A DNA stretch of 64,000 nucleotides from Clostridiaceae bacterium (GCA_902363625.1 CABJAS010000005.1:181716-245715), one strand, 5' to 3'. Positions 1 to 9,540 are shown, numbered from the stretch's first letter. Numbers and translations are program-made. Notes: generated from the sequence alone by a model not told the origin.

Positions 1-599
1 TTAAGGAGATAAAAGAAGTCAGAAATTATGATCTTTTAATCAGCAGTCCGGAATATTGCGAAGATTTCACGAATCAAGGGGTGATGCTGTACAGTGAGGC
101 TATACTAAATGGTCATTATCAGGAACTATATTTTAAATTAATGGAAGTAGAAGGAAGAAATAAAGCTTTTTTTCCTCCGCTCCAGTCGGCTTATTTTATT
201 GAATTGGAAGAGGCGGATTCCATACTGGATATTTTCAATGCCTTATATGGTCATAAAGATAAAAGTCAAGTTCAATTAGAATATCAAAATTTCCTATCTC
301 GAGAAAATTGGGTATTTAATGGAACCTTTTGTTCAACTACCGGGTATTTTCATTTTGTTGAGATGCCCTTACAAGAGTGTTTTGGCATAGTAAAGATAAA
401 AAGACCGCTTCAATGGAAGAATACGGTGATAGAGATATTGGTCATATGCTGGATCCACCCGGATTCTTTAGAGAAATGTCATTTTTATGATGTCTTTTTA
501 AACCATTTATTAACAGATAGAAGCTCACTTGAACTACTTTGGAATGATCGCAGTGAGGAAGCATTATTTCAGATCATGAAAAAATTAACTATGCTTTAA
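1..599 (+). CDS. PRD/BglG-family PTS-type transcriptional regulator, C-terminal part (partial)
   Basis: The frame is open from the left edge of the window (first full codon at base 3), so this is the 3' end of a longer gene; the internal GTG/ATG at 81/84 is not a convincing start because coding continues upstream. The first residues (DLLISSPEY) look like the end of a PTS EIIB-like domain. The last 130 or so resemble a mannitol-type EIIA-like domain, with the alternating hydrophobic pattern around ILVICWIHP and a C-terminal helix (EEALFQIMKKL). The usual phospho-histidine LPH motif is not visible; FHFVEMP stands in its place, so the domain may be degenerate. Such modules terminate BglG/LicR-type regulators that sense PTS sugar flux. 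The family assignment is inferred from a fragment. A strong terminator follows directly. Confidence 0.5.
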   Translation, partial: KEIKEVRNYDLLISSPEYCEDFTNQGVMLYSEAILNGHYQELYFKLMEVEGRNKAFFPPLQSAYFIELEEADSILDIFNALYGHKDKSQVQLEYQNFLSRENWVFNGTFCSTTGYFHFVEMPLQECFGIVKIKRPLQWKNTVIEILVICWIHPDSLEKCHFYDVFLNHLLTDRSSLELLWNDRSEEALFQIMKKLTML

Positions 600-600
600 T

Positions 601-634
601 AAGAATTTCACTTGTATAAGTGAAATTCTTTTCC
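601..634 (+). terminator. Rho-independent terminator
   Basis: A perfect 13-bp stem (AAGAATTTCACTT / AAGTGAAATTCTT) with a 4-nt loop is followed by T residues. It starts two bases after the stop codon of the partial PTS-type regulator. Confidence 0.9.
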
Positions 635-747
635 TATATTTTCATTTTTTTTATGTTTACAATGGATATACATGGGAGTAAAGTGATGCCTTGATTAAGA
701 GGTAAAAACTAAACAAAAACACTCATAAATAGGGGAGGAAATAAAAA

Positions 748-1368
748 ATGGAGAATCCAGCAATTTTTTTTATTAGCATATGGCTTGTCTTTGTTGCGGT
801 GCTTATTTTTGTACTATTAAAAGTAACAGAAAAACGTCGCAAGGGGGCAGTAGATCAACGCATTCAAAGTGTAAAGACACAGCTTCAGTATATTCAGGAT
901 TACTATTTAAAAGATAAGGAAGTAAAGTTTGCCTATGCCTACAGCACCAACAGCATGTGTCAAACGACAGGGGATAAAGCTAAATCATTAGCAAAGAATG
1001 CCGCAAAAGCAGTTATACGTACCACACTGACAGGACGTGCTTCGTATCGCGGTTCAGAAATCGGCAGCCGTAATTACCTGATTGCATATGATAATCAGAC
1101 CCTTTACTTTTTTTATGTCTATGCATCGCAGTCCGCAGTAAAAATGGATTTTAATGAAGATGAATTCTTTTCTGTGGCTAAAGAAAAAATAAAAAATATA
1201 ACGCTCAAAGATAAAAAAGAAGCTGTCATCTACATTGATTTTTATGATGGTGGACGTCTTGGTTTTAAATTAAATGATAAGATTTTAAATGAAGTTGACT
1301 TCAAAGATGAAAATGAGGCATTTAAAGTCTTTATGATCAATCAAGCAGCACTTATTGCACAGTCATAA
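748..1368 (+). CDS. Membrane-anchored protein of unknown function
   Basis: This 206-residue protein has one N-terminal transmembrane segment (about residues 5-27) followed by a basic stop-transfer region (KVTEKRRK), so most of it probably lies in the cytoplasm. The remainder alternates strands and helices with no motif I recognise. The start is set by a strong GGGGAGG ribosome site 10 nt upstream. The gene lies 21 nt before a small PH-like protein, and the two probably form one transcript. Both contain a region like those that read lipid or membrane environment, but no function can be assigned from sequence alone. Confidence 0.75.
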   Translation: MENPAIFFISIWLVFVAVLIFVLLKVTEKRRKGAVDQRIQSVKTQLQYIQDYYLKDKEVKFAYAYSTNSMCQTTGDKAKSLAKNAAKAVIRTTLTGRASYRGSEIGSRNYLIAYDNQTLYFFYVYASQSAVKMDFNEDEFFSVAKEKIKNITLKDKKEAVIYIDFYDGGRLGFKLNDKILNEVDFKDENEAFKVFMINQAALIAQS

Positions 1369-1389
1369 TAAAAGAAATAGGAGAAATAT

Positions 1390-1725
1390 ATGAAAACAGA
1401 AGAATTAGATTTAAGAACAAATGAAACAATTATTGAAGAAAAGAAGGGGGATACATGGAAAACACCACAGATGCCTTATAAAAAACAAATCTCCGGTAAA
1501 TTCTATTTTACTAATCAGAGGATTGCTTTTCGTACATGGGGTCCTTTTAAAAAATCTGCTGCCTATGATATAGAATATCGAGATATTGAATCGTTGGCGC
1601 CATTTTCAATCAATTTCTTTATCAAGACGGGAATAAAAATAACTGCCTTTAATGGGGAGATTTATAAAATTTCGGTGATGAAACGAAATAAGATTATGGA
1701 GATCATTTCCACTCATCTTAAATAA
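1390..1725 (+). CDS. Small PH/GRAM-like domain protein
   Basis: This is a 111-residue soluble protein. The central block (about residues 35-75: GKFYFTNQRIAFRTWG, then AYDIEYRDIESLA) has the pattern of GRAM or bacterial PH-like domains, in which a G-x-h-h-h-T-N-x-R-h-h-F strand pair is followed by a line describing conversion to a threshold strand. These domains usually bind membranes or partner proteins. It is probably cotranscribed with the membrane protein 21 nt upstream and ends before a hairpin terminator. The exact subfamily and role are not known. Confidence 0.7.
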   Translation: MKTEELDLRTNETIIEEKKGDTWKTPQMPYKKQISGKFYFTNQRIAFRTWGPFKKSAAYDIEYRDIESLAPFSINFFIKTGIKITAFNGEIYKISVMKRNKIMEIISTHLK

Positions 1726-1744
1726 ATTTATAGAAGGGTTGATG

Positions 1745-1779
1745 AAAAGTTGTGCATTAAAAGCATAACTTTTTATTTT
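1745..1779 (+). terminator. Probable Rho-independent terminator
   Basis: An 11-bp stem (AAAAGTTGTGC / GCATAACTTTT, one G-T wobble) is followed by TTATTTTT. It closes the two-gene unit 748-1725. Confidence 0.75.
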
Positions 1780-1945
1780 TATAAACTATTATCTTTTATT
1801 ATTTACAGTTGAATGAAGTACTCAAAAAAAATTAGACCAAAGGTCTAACGGATTGAAGATAGGTCAGAGCGCCTCTCTTTTTATTCATAGTGATTTCCAG
1901 AAATTCAATTATTTAGAAACTAAAGCATAAATTAGGTAAGAAAAA

Positions 1946-1954
1946 TGTTATAAT
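1946..1954 (+). promoter_or_regulatory. Extended -10 promoter element for the GGDEF-EAL gene
   Basis: TGTTATAAT (TGn plus a perfect TATAAT) lies about 60 nt before the start codon. No good -35 box is present at the right distance, which is typical of extended -10 promoters. Confidence 0.5.
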
Positions 1955-2016
1955 GTATTTAAATAGGATCATTTTTAGAAGATCGAGGGATTATCAGCAA
2001 TAGGAGAGTGATTTTG

Positions 2017-4743
2017 GTGAATAAGAAATTTTCAAATCTGCGGGTTGCAGTTGTGCCTGTTATTTTATGTGTGGCTTTATTATTGACCGGAGTATTTTCA
2101 ATTCGTTCTATCAATAATCTTCAAGGTAATGCACGTATTATCAATTATACCGGAATCGTTCGTGGAGCCACTCAAAGACTGATCAAAAAAGAACTCAATC
2201 ATAATCCCGATGATCGTTTAATTACAGACATCGATACTATTTTAAATGGACTTTGTGAGGGCAGTACAGAATTGGCATTGATTAAACTTGATGGAGAGGA
2301 ATATCAGTTTTTACTTTCACAAATGTGTATAGAATGGGAGGAAATTAAGAGCGAGATTATTGCTTACCGTAATCAAGAGGTTTCACGGGACAGGTTATTT
2401 GATTTAAGTGAGGACTTTTTTGATTTGGCTAATGAGACAGTCCTAGCGGCAGAAATTTATACGGAAGATGCCGTTCATGATGCCCGTATTTTATTATTAT
2501 ATATGAGTGGAATCTTTACATTAATAGCTATCTTGTGTACAGTCTATGCCTTTTTTCAAGAAAAACGCCGTATAGAGCTCAATAAAGCAGAAGATGAAAA
2601 CCGAAAAAAGAGTGAACAGTTAAATCAGCGTTTTCAAGAATTACTGGCACCCATGAATGAGATAACAGAATTGCTTTATGTATCCGATATCGAAACACAT
2701 GAACTTTTATTTGCCAATGAGATGGGAAAAAAGACATTTCATATTACGGATGATGCACATTTAAAGTGTTATCAGGCTTTGCAGGGATTAGATGCACCAT
2801 GTCCTTTTTGTACAAGTGAACAATTGAAAAAGGATGAAACCTATACTTGGGAACATACGAATCTGATTACAAAGCGTCATTATTTATTAAAAGATCGTTT
2901 GATGGAATGGGAAGGGCGTAAAGCAAGAATGGAAATTGCTTTTGATATTACAGATGCGGAAAATGAAAAAAATGAATTAAAGAAGCGTTTAGAAAGAGAT
3001 AATGTTTTAGTAGAATGTATTAGGGAGTTATATCGCAATCAGGATATGTTAAATGCTGCGGATCATGTTTTAAAACAAATAGGAGAGCTGTTTTTAGCGG
3101 AGCGTGCTTATATTTTCAAGTTTTATGAAGACCATCTCACTAATATTGCGGAATGGTGTCGTGAGGATATAGAACCACAGATCGATAATTTACAGTATTT
3201 GCCGAAATCAGAATTCGAAATATGGATGAACATGTTTGATCATCAGCAGAATATAGTTGTTTCTGATTTAGAAGATATTAAAGAGATGACGTATGAGTAT
3301 GAATTTCTTGCTCAGCAGGGAATTCAAAGTGTGATTATGGTTCCGTTAGAACGAGATGGATTGTTAAGCGGCTGCATTGGTTTGGATAATCCATCACAGG
3401 AATCGATTGAAAATGCAGTGAACTTTTTAGAAACATTACGCTATTATATTATGCTGGCAATGCGTAGGGAAGAAGATGAAAAAGCACTTTATCATTTAAG
3501 CTATGTGGATACGTTGACTTCTTTTTATAATCGTAACCGCTATATTTTGGATCTTGGTCGCTTAAATGAAAACAAGCAATCTGTAGGGGTGATTTATTTA
3601 GATGTCAATGGACTAAAGGAAGTCAATGATCAGTTTGGTCATGATGCGGGCGATGCTTTATTGAAGAAATGTGCCGAAATTATTCAAAAAAGTGTTATCA
3701 CAGGTTCTTTTTATAGAATCGGCGGGGATGAATTCATCGTCATCTGCTTAGGCATAAAAGAAGAGGAATTTAAAGAAATTCTTTATAGATTAAAAAATAA
3801 TTTAGCTATGGAAAAATGTAATGCCGCTATAGGCTATAAATGGGAACAGGATTGTCATTCTATTCAATCTATTATCAATCAGGCAGATGAATTCATGTAT
3901 ACAGACAAAAGAGAATTTTATCATCGTCATTTGGAGACCGGGCGCTATCGCCACCAAAATGATGTGTTAGATTATTTATCTGATCCGGAGCTGTTAAAAG
4001 AAAAAATCATAAACAAGCAATTTCAGGTTTACTTACAGGCTAAGCTTGATGTCGGTACTCATGCGTTGGTTGGAGCAGAAGCATTGGTACGCTATATTGA
4101 TGATGACGGCATGATTCAGCCACCGGATCGCTTCATTCAGGTTTTGGAAAACACTTATCAGATTAGCAAGATTGATTTCTATGTTTTTGAAACTGTCTGC
4201 GCCCAACTCCAAAAATGGCAGCAGCAAGGCAAAAAGCTGTTTCCGATTTCCAGTAATTTTTCACGCAGTACTTTTATGGAAGACCATTTATTAGAAAAGC
4301 TGGAAGCGATCATAAAAAAATACGGAATCTCTAAAAAATATTTAGAAGTGGAGATTACTGAAAGTACATGTTCGACGAACTGTAAAAGTTTGACAGATCG
4401 TATTAATCAAATTCGAGAGGCAGGATTTTTAGTCTCCGTCGATGATTTTGGAGCAGAAAGTTCAAATCTTGCTTTACTCGCTACGGCTCAGTTTGATATC
4501 TTAAAGATTGACCAAGGTTTTGTGAAAGATATTGTTTCCAACGCTTATGCACAATCTATCGTTGAAGCAATGGTCGGAGTATGCAATAAAAGAGGTATTC
4601 ATTTGATTGCGGAAGGGGTAGAAAACGAAGCACAGTTTGAAGTTTTGAAAGCGTGCGGAGTGAAAACGGTACAGGGATTTCTTTTCAGTAAACCGATTCC
4701 GATGGAGCAATATGAATGGAAATATTTAAATACGAGTAATTAG
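2017..4743 (+). CDS. Membrane-bound PAS-GAF-GGDEF-EAL cyclic di-GMP enzyme
   Basis: This is a large sensor enzyme that could both make and break c-di-GMP. Numbered from the upstream in-frame GTG at 2008, it has a transmembrane helix (11-33), an extracytoplasmic helical region resembling the PilJ/type IV pili chemoreceptor N-terminus (35-155), a second helix (160-183), a PAS domain with a Cys cluster (CYQ...APCPFC, 254-268), a GAF domain (about 335-485), GGDEF (495-640) and EAL (655-905). The cyclase motif RIGGDEF is intact with no RxxD inhibitory site in front. The EAL side keeps EALVR, EITES, VDDFG, KIDQGF, EGVE and QGFLFSKP, so it looks catalytically competent, although loop 6 lacks the usual GxGY. 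I prefer the GTG at 2017 because the GGAG box at 2003 is too close to the GTG at 2008. Confidence 0.9.
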   Translation: MNKKFSNLRVAVVPVILCVALLLTGVFSIRSINNLQGNARIINYTGIVRGATQRLIKKELNHNPDDRLITDIDTILNGLCEGSTELALIKLDGEEYQFLLSQMCIEWEEIKSEIIAYRNQEVSRDRLFDLSEDFFDLANETVLAAEIYTEDAVHDARILLLYMSGIFTLIAILCTVYAFFQEKRRIELNKAEDENRKKSEQLNQRFQELLAPMNEITELLYVSDIETHELLFANEMGKKTFHITDDAHLKCYQALQGLDAPCPFCTSEQLKKDETYTWEHTNLITKRHYLLKDRLMEWEGRKARMEIAFDITDAENEKNELKKRLERDNVLVECIRELYRNQDMLNAADHVLKQIGELFLAERAYIFKFYEDHLTNIAEWCREDIEPQIDNLQYLPKSEFEIWMNMFDHQQNIVVSDLEDIKEMTYEYEFLAQQGIQSVIMVPLERDGLLSGCIGLDNPSQESIENAVNFLETLRYYIMLAMRREEDEKALYHLSYVDTLTSFYNRNRYILDLGRLNENKQSVGVIYLDVNGLKEVNDQFGHDAGDALLKKCAEIIQKSVITGSFYRIGGDEFIVICLGIKEEEFKEILYRLKNNLAMEKCNAAIGYKWEQDCHSIQSIINQADEFMYTDKREFYHRHLETGRYRHQNDVLDYLSDPELLKEKIINKQFQVYLQAKLDVGTHALVGAEALVRYIDDDGMIQPPDRFIQVLENTYQISKIDFYVFETVCAQLQKWQQQGKKLFPISSNFSRSTFMEDHLLEKLEAIIKKYGISKKYLEVEITESTCSTNCKSLTDRINQIREAGFLVSVDDFGAESSNLALLATAQFDILKIDQGFVKDIVSNAYAQSIVEAMVGVCNKRGIHLIAEGVENEAQFEVLKACGVKTVQGFLFSKPIPMEQYEWKYLNTSN

Positions 4744-4754
4744 AATTTACTAGG

Positions 4755-4782
4755 CTGCCTGCTTAATAACAGGCAGTTTTAT
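4755..4782 (+). terminator. Rho-independent terminator
   Basis: The stem CTGCCTG / CAGGCAG with an 8-nt loop is followed by TTTTA. It ends the GGDEF-EAL transcript. Confidence 0.85.
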
Positions 4783-4801
4783 TTGTTATGAGACACTCTC
4801 G

Positions 4802-4830
4802 TTGAGCTATTAAAATGGATCAAGTATAAT
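4802..4830 (+). promoter_or_regulatory. SigA-type promoter of the AraC/UvrA-like/hydrolase unit
   Basis: TTGAGC and a perfect TATAAT are separated by 17 nt, 36 nt upstream of the AraC-family start codon. Confidence 0.7.
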
Positions 4831-4866
4831 AAAAACAGGTCAATATCTATATAAAGGAGAAACTGT

Positions 4867-5799
4867 ATGGAACACAATAAAAGTAAAAGTGAATATCAGC
4901 ATCGCATTAATAAAATTCAGGATTATATCGAAGCACATGCTTTTGAGTCATTTACCCTTGAAGAACTTGCACAGATTGCGGGATTCTCTAAATATCATTT
5001 TCATCGTATTTTTAAAGCGATGACACATGAATCCCTGTCACAGTATGTGCATCGCTTTAAACTGGAAAAGTCAGCTTTACTTTTAGGTCAGCGTGATGAT
5101 ATGAGCATTACAGATATTGCTTATCATTTGGGTTTTACCGACTCTGCCGTTTTTTCAAGAAGCTTTAAGCAGATGTATAAGATCAGTCCTACTGACTATC
5201 GTAAACATTACCGCAAGAATTGCAAAGACCAATATAATATTTCCAGATACAATCAAAGTGTATCAGATATGGAAAAGAATAAGCTTAAAGAAAAGATAGA
5301 GGGACAGGTAGAAATCTTGAATATTGAAAAAATGCGAGTAGCTTATGTCCGTTTTACCGGAAATTACGGTGAATTGGCTAATCAGTTTTCCGTTTTATTA
5401 AAGCAATTATTTGTCGCTGCACAAAAACAGAATCTGTTGGACGAAAAAACAAGAGTACTATCCATCTATCATGATCACCCTGAATTTACTGAACCGGATT
5501 CTTTCAAGACCAGCATTGCGATAACGCTCGCTAAGGAGGCTAAGGTGGACGAAAACAGTGGACTTGGAGTGATGGAATTACCAGCCGGGCAATATCTTGT
5601 AGGACATTTTTATATTGAACAGCATCTTTATAGTGCGATTTGGGATTATATTTATGAAGAATGGCTGACAACAAGTGGCTATGTCCCCAGTGACAGCTGT
5701 CCGTTTGAAATGTATATGAATGACCATACAGCTGATCCAAATAATATGCACTTAGTCGATATTTATCTGCCGGTAGAACCTATCGTTTCTTCTAAATAA
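4867..5799 (+). CDS. AraC-family transcriptional regulator with GyrI-like effector domain
   Basis: This is a 310-residue regulator. Two AraC helix-turn-helix motifs occupy residues 15-115 (FTLEELAQIAGFSKYHFHRIFK and MSITDIAYHLGFTDSAVFSRSFK, ending SPTDYRK). After a linker comes a GyrI-like small-molecule binding domain (about 145-305: RVAYVRFTGNYG at its start, VDIYLPVEP at its end). This Rob/SoxS-plus-GyrI layout typically senses amphipathic or toxic small molecules. It heads a likely operon: the UvrA-like gene begins 47 nt downstream and the serine hydrolase overlaps that. A clean SigA promoter lies upstream. The inducer is unknown. Confidence 0.9.
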   Translation: MEHNKSKSEYQHRINKIQDYIEAHAFESFTLEELAQIAGFSKYHFHRIFKAMTHESLSQYVHRFKLEKSALLLGQRDDMSITDIAYHLGFTDSAVFSRSFKQMYKISPTDYRKHYRKNCKDQYNISRYNQSVSDMEKNKLKEKIEGQVEILNIEKMRVAYVRFTGNYGELANQFSVLLKQLFVAAQKQNLLDEKTRVLSIYHDHPEFTEPDSFKTSIAITLAKEAKVDENSGLGVMELPAGQYLVGHFYIEQHLYSAIWDYIYEEWLTTSGYVPSDSCPFEMYMNDHTADPNNMHLVDIYLPVEPIVSSK

Positions 5800-5846
5800 C
5801 TTTTCCATCTCTGATTAAATTCTGAATTTAATGATGAGGTGATGAC

Positions 5847-8183
5847 ATGAAAGAAATAAAGATCAGGGGAGCTCGACTTCATAATTTGAAGAATATGGAT
5901 GTAACCTTGCCTAAAAACAAATTAATCGCAGCAACAGGAGTCAGTGGTTCTGGTAAATCCAGCTTAGTCTTTGATATTATCTTTGAGGAAGGACGCAAGC
6001 AATATTTGCAGTCTTTAGGCATGCTGACTAATTTGGAAGAATCTTATAAATTTGATTCAATTGAAGGAATCGGACCTACAATTGCCGTTCATCAAAATAC
6101 GATTCGTCAAAGCAATCCACGCTCCACCATTGGAACACGCACAGGAATTCTGCATATGCTGACACTCTTATATTCCAGCGAAGGGAAAGTAAACAGTGAG
6201 GATTACGATGCGGATGAACATTTTGGTCCTAGCTTTTTTTCCTATAACTCTGCCAGCGGAATGTGTCTGCACTGTTCTGGGAAAGGAGCAAACTATGAAA
6301 TTAATATCGATCAGCTTGTCAGCGATGACCAGATGACACTAAAGGACATCTTTATTAAATCAAAAGTGACTCCGGGCTATATGAATATTTTAAAGAAACG
6401 CTTTCATGATTATTTTAATATGCCTTTTGTTTCACTGCCCAATGAAGTAAAAGATGAAGTCATTTATGGGCGTTTTGAACAGGGAAAAAATAGTTATTGT
6501 TTAACCAAAGCCTTTGAAAATCGTCAGCGTAAAGGAGAAGCCGTTCAAGATTTTTATGCGATGCAGTTATGCCAAGAATGTCATGGTTATCGTGTTGGCG
6601 AGGAAGCAAGGAGTGTTTTTATTCATGGAAAGCACATTGGTGAACTATGCACGATGCTTATCTGTGACCTTTATCATTTTCTTTTAGAGACACTTAAAAC
6701 AGAAGCGTACAGTCCGCTTGGAAGCAATTTAGTTCAAGATATCCTTAATAAATTAAAGCACTTAATGAATGCTAAGTTAGGTTATCTGACATTGTATCGG
6801 GAAATGTCGACTTTAAGTGGCGGTGAACTGCAGAGATTATTTTTGAATGCTCATTTAGATACAAAAATGGATTCACTGATTTATGTTTTAGATGAACCGA
6901 CAGCAGGGCTGCACGCTTCTGAAAAGGAAGATATTATTGCTTCGATCCGGCAGCTAAAGGAAATTGGCAATACAGTGATTGTTGTCGAACATGATAAAAA
7001 TACGATTCGGCAAGCTGATCATATCATTGATATCGGTCCCTTTGCTGGACATTTAGGTGGACAGATTGTTTATCAGGGAGATGTTGAGGGCTTATTGAAA
7101 TCACCTTCCTCAATTACCGGAAGTTATTTATCCGGTGAAAAGACAATGCCGATAAGAAAGTTTAAACCGCTTCTTGATCAGCATCCTTTTCTTACTATTT
7201 TTAACGCTAAAACGAATAATCTTAAGAATATTACGGTCAAAATTCCTCTGCATGCACTGGTGGGAATAGCCGGAAAATCCGGAAGTGGGAAAAGTTCATT
7301 AATCTCTGATACACTGCTGCCACTACTGCGAACTCATTTTAAATATGCCTCTCAAGAAAGTAAGAGGGCAGATACAACAGTAAAGACAGAGGCTGAGGGG
7401 TTAAAAGGAATGAACGTGATTGCCGGTTATGCGGAAATATCACAAGCTCCGATTGGTCGCAACAGTAATTCTAACCCTGCTTCTTACATTGGTATTTGGG
7501 ATAAAATCAGATCTTTGTATGCAAATCAAAAGGAAGCTATTAATCAAGGCATGCAGGAAAGCTTCTTTTCATTCAATTCAAAAGGTGCCTGTGAAGAATG
7601 TGAAGGCAGCGGTTATGAAAAAATATGGCTGGGAGAACATCTCAGCATTAATAAAACCTGTCCGAAGTGTCAGGGGAAACGATTTAATCAGGATACTTTA
7701 GCGATCCATTATAAAGGAAAGACGATAGCCGAAGTATTAGAGATGAGTATTGATGAAGCTGCTGAATTCTTTTGTGATCAGCCTGCCATACTCAGTCCTT
7801 TAAAGATTTTGCAGCAGATTGGAATGGGCTATATTCAATTAGGGCAGCCTACACCGACATTAAGCGGCGGGGAATCGCAGCGAATCAAACTGGCAAAGGA
7901 GATCGGCAGAAAAAGAAAAGGAAATATCCTGTATATTCTTGATGAACCCACAACAGGGCTTAGTCAGTATGATATCGCAAAATTGATTGAACTCTTAGAT
8001 CAGTTGGTAGAAAAAGGGAATTCGGTTATTGTGGTTGAACATGATACGGATGTGTTAAAGATTTGTGACTATCTGATTGAATTGGGACCTTGCGGTGGCA
8101 GTGAAGGCGGATATATGATTGCCGAGGGAACCCCGGAAGAAATGAAGAAAGATCAAAATTCACTGACAGGGAGGTATTTGTAA
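5847..8183 (+). CDS. Short UvrA-like ABC ATPase (excinuclease subunit A paralogue)
   Basis: This 778-residue protein has the UvrA plan with two ABC ATPase halves: Walker A GVSGSGKS (31-38) and GKSGSGKSS in the second half, signatures LSGGELQRL and LSGGESQRI, and Walker B ILDEPT twice. Zinc-finger CxxC pairs (CLHCSGKG, CQECHGY, CEECEGSG, CPKCQGKR) are retained. Canonical UvrA is about 940 residues. The shortfall of about 160 falls in the insertion region between the first Walker A and signature, so UvrB interaction may be lost. Such short class II UvrA proteins accompany drug-resistance or toxin-response loci. The AraC/GyrI regulator just upstream and a serine hydrolase gene overlapping the stop support a stress- or drug-response role rather than general excision repair. 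Confidence 0.85.
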   Translation: MKEIKIRGARLHNLKNMDVTLPKNKLIAATGVSGSGKSSLVFDIIFEEGRKQYLQSLGMLTNLEESYKFDSIEGIGPTIAVHQNTIRQSNPRSTIGTRTGILHMLTLLYSSEGKVNSEDYDADEHFGPSFFSYNSASGMCLHCSGKGANYEINIDQLVSDDQMTLKDIFIKSKVTPGYMNILKKRFHDYFNMPFVSLPNEVKDEVIYGRFEQGKNSYCLTKAFENRQRKGEAVQDFYAMQLCQECHGYRVGEEARSVFIHGKHIGELCTMLICDLYHFLLETLKTEAYSPLGSNLVQDILNKLKHLMNAKLGYLTLYREMSTLSGGELQRLFLNAHLDTKMDSLIYVLDEPTAGLHASEKEDIIASIRQLKEIGNTVIVVEHDKNTIRQADHIIDIGPFAGHLGGQIVYQGDVEGLLKSPSSITGSYLSGEKTMPIRKFKPLLDQHPFLTIFNAKTNNLKNITVKIPLHALVGIAGKSGSGKSSLISDTLLPLLRTHFKYASQESKRADTTVKTEAEGLKGMNVIAGYAEISQAPIGRNSNSNPASYIGIWDKIRSLYANQKEAINQGMQESFFSFNSKGACEECEGSGYEKIWLGEHLSINKTCPKCQGKRFNQDTLAIHYKGKTIAEVLEMSIDEAAEFFCDQPAILSPLKILQQIGMGYIQLGQPTPTLSGGESQRIKLAKEIGRKRKGNILYILDEPTTGLSQYDIAKLIELLDQLVEKGNSVIVVEHDTDVLKICDYLIELGPCGGSEGGYMIAEGTPEEMKKDQNSLTGRYL

Positions 8184-9220
8184 TGAAACCTCCTGTCTTA
8201 TCTTTTGAAAAAGTCGATCCAATCGTGGGTGGCATACAGGAAGAAAAGCTAGTGGAAATGGACAAAGTCATACCGGTTCTGTATAAAAATTTAAACGGAA
8301 TTATTGTGATAAGATCAAATAAAACAGTTTTTGAACGTTATTATAACGGTTATCAAAAAGAAGATACTTGTCATATTGCCTCAGTTACTAAAAGTATTCT
8401 TTCAGCCTTAATCGGTATTGCTGTCGATCAGGGGTACATAAAGAGTTTGGATCAAAAAGTACTGGACTTCTTCCCTGATTATGTCTGTCATCCTTCAGAA
8501 GTAGTGAAAAAGTCGATTACGATTCGACATTTACTGACGATGAGAGCGCCTTATCTTTTTAAACCGATGCAGGAGCCTATGGAGAAAATGGTCAGACGAA
8601 AAGACTGGATTAAATTTTCTCTTGATTTATTAGGTAAAAACGGCAATATCGGTTCATTTAAATATGCCAATTGCAGTGCTCATCTTTTATCAGTCATCCT
8701 CACAAAAGCAACAGGGATAAGTGCCAGAGAATTTGCGAATACTTATTTATTTAAACCGCTTGGCATCAAGGAAGTCGCTGATAATCCTGATCAGACATTT
8801 GATTATGAAGGTTTGTTTGGCAAGCAGTTAAAGGGCTGGGCAAAAGATCCCATGGGTTACTCTACCGGTGGCTGGGGTCTTAAGCTGACAACCCGTGACT
8901 TGGCAAGATTCGGCTCCCTTTATCTTAACGATGGGATGTATAATCAAAAACAAATTGTATCTAAAGAATGGATTAAGGCATCGACCACAGGTATCCCTTT
9001 GGAAAAAGAAATCAAGGTTTCTTTTACCCATTATGGTTATCTATGGTGCATTTATAAGTCAGAAAAGCTTTATGCTTATATGGCGTTAGGGGATGGCGGA
9101 AATATGATCTGCTGTATTCCTCAAAAAGAAATAGTGGTAGCCATCACGTCGGCAAATATGCGCAAGGCGCATGATCGTTGGGATCTCATTGTCGATTATA
9201 TATTGCCATCTGTTTTGTAA
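8183..9220 (+). CDS. Serine hydrolase, beta-lactamase/penicillin-binding-like family
   Basis: This 345-residue enzyme belongs to the class C beta-lactamase/esterase family. The nucleophile motif is SVTK (67-70, within HIASVTKSILSALIG) and the second motif is YAN (161-163). The third basic motif is less clear, and the later GDGGNMI region may serve. No signal peptide or transmembrane segment is visible, so it should be cytoplasmic, which argues for an esterase or amidase acting on a small molecule rather than a wall enzyme. The start codon overlaps the UvrA-like stop codon (TAATG), implying translational coupling. A terminator follows at once. Confidence 0.85.
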   Translation: MKPPVLSFEKVDPIVGGIQEEKLVEMDKVIPVLYKNLNGIIVIRSNKTVFERYYNGYQKEDTCHIASVTKSILSALIGIAVDQGYIKSLDQKVLDFFPDYVCHPSEVVKKSITIRHLLTMRAPYLFKPMQEPMEKMVRRKDWIKFSLDLLGKNGNIGSFKYANCSAHLLSVILTKATGISAREFANTYLFKPLGIKEVADNPDQTFDYEGLFGKQLKGWAKDPMGYSTGGWGLKLTTRDLARFGSLYLNDGMYNQKQIVSKEWIKASTTGIPLEKEIKVSFTHYGYLWCIYKSEKLYAYMALGDGGNMICCIPQKEIVVAITSANMRKAHDRWDLIVDYILPSVL

Positions 9221-9224
9221 GGAA

Positions 9225-9258
9225 AAGCTATTCTCTTAACTGAGGATAGCTTATTTTA
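9225..9258 (+). terminator. Rho-independent terminator
   Basis: An 11-bp stem (AAGCTATTCTC / GAGGATAGCTT, one T-G wobble) is followed by ATTTT. It ends the AraC/UvrA-like/hydrolase unit. Bases 9259-9540 hold nothing else that I recognise. Confidence 0.85.
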
Positions 9259-9540
9259 GCGAGTTATTCTATGAAAATAATTGTTTTTCATATATAAATA
9301 ACAATATAAATTTTAAAGCTTCTGAGCCTTTATGTTTGAAGGTAGGAGAATATGGATGTTTAGTATTTGAAACCAAAGGAATACATGACGTAGATTAATG
9401 CAATGATTTTTTCTAATATTGAAATGAAGGCTTTAGCACTAGTATTAATGAATGATATACGATAATATTAGTCTATCTTCAATTAAAGGATTACTTCTTT
9501 AGTAAGAGATAATTTGTATTAGAAGAAGGGGATAGGGTAA

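Noticed and set aside
5540..5740. Minus-strand open frames inside the AraC, UvrA-like, sulfotransferase and galactose genes
   Set aside because: They lie antisense to well-supported genes, lack ribosome sites and show no protein family features.
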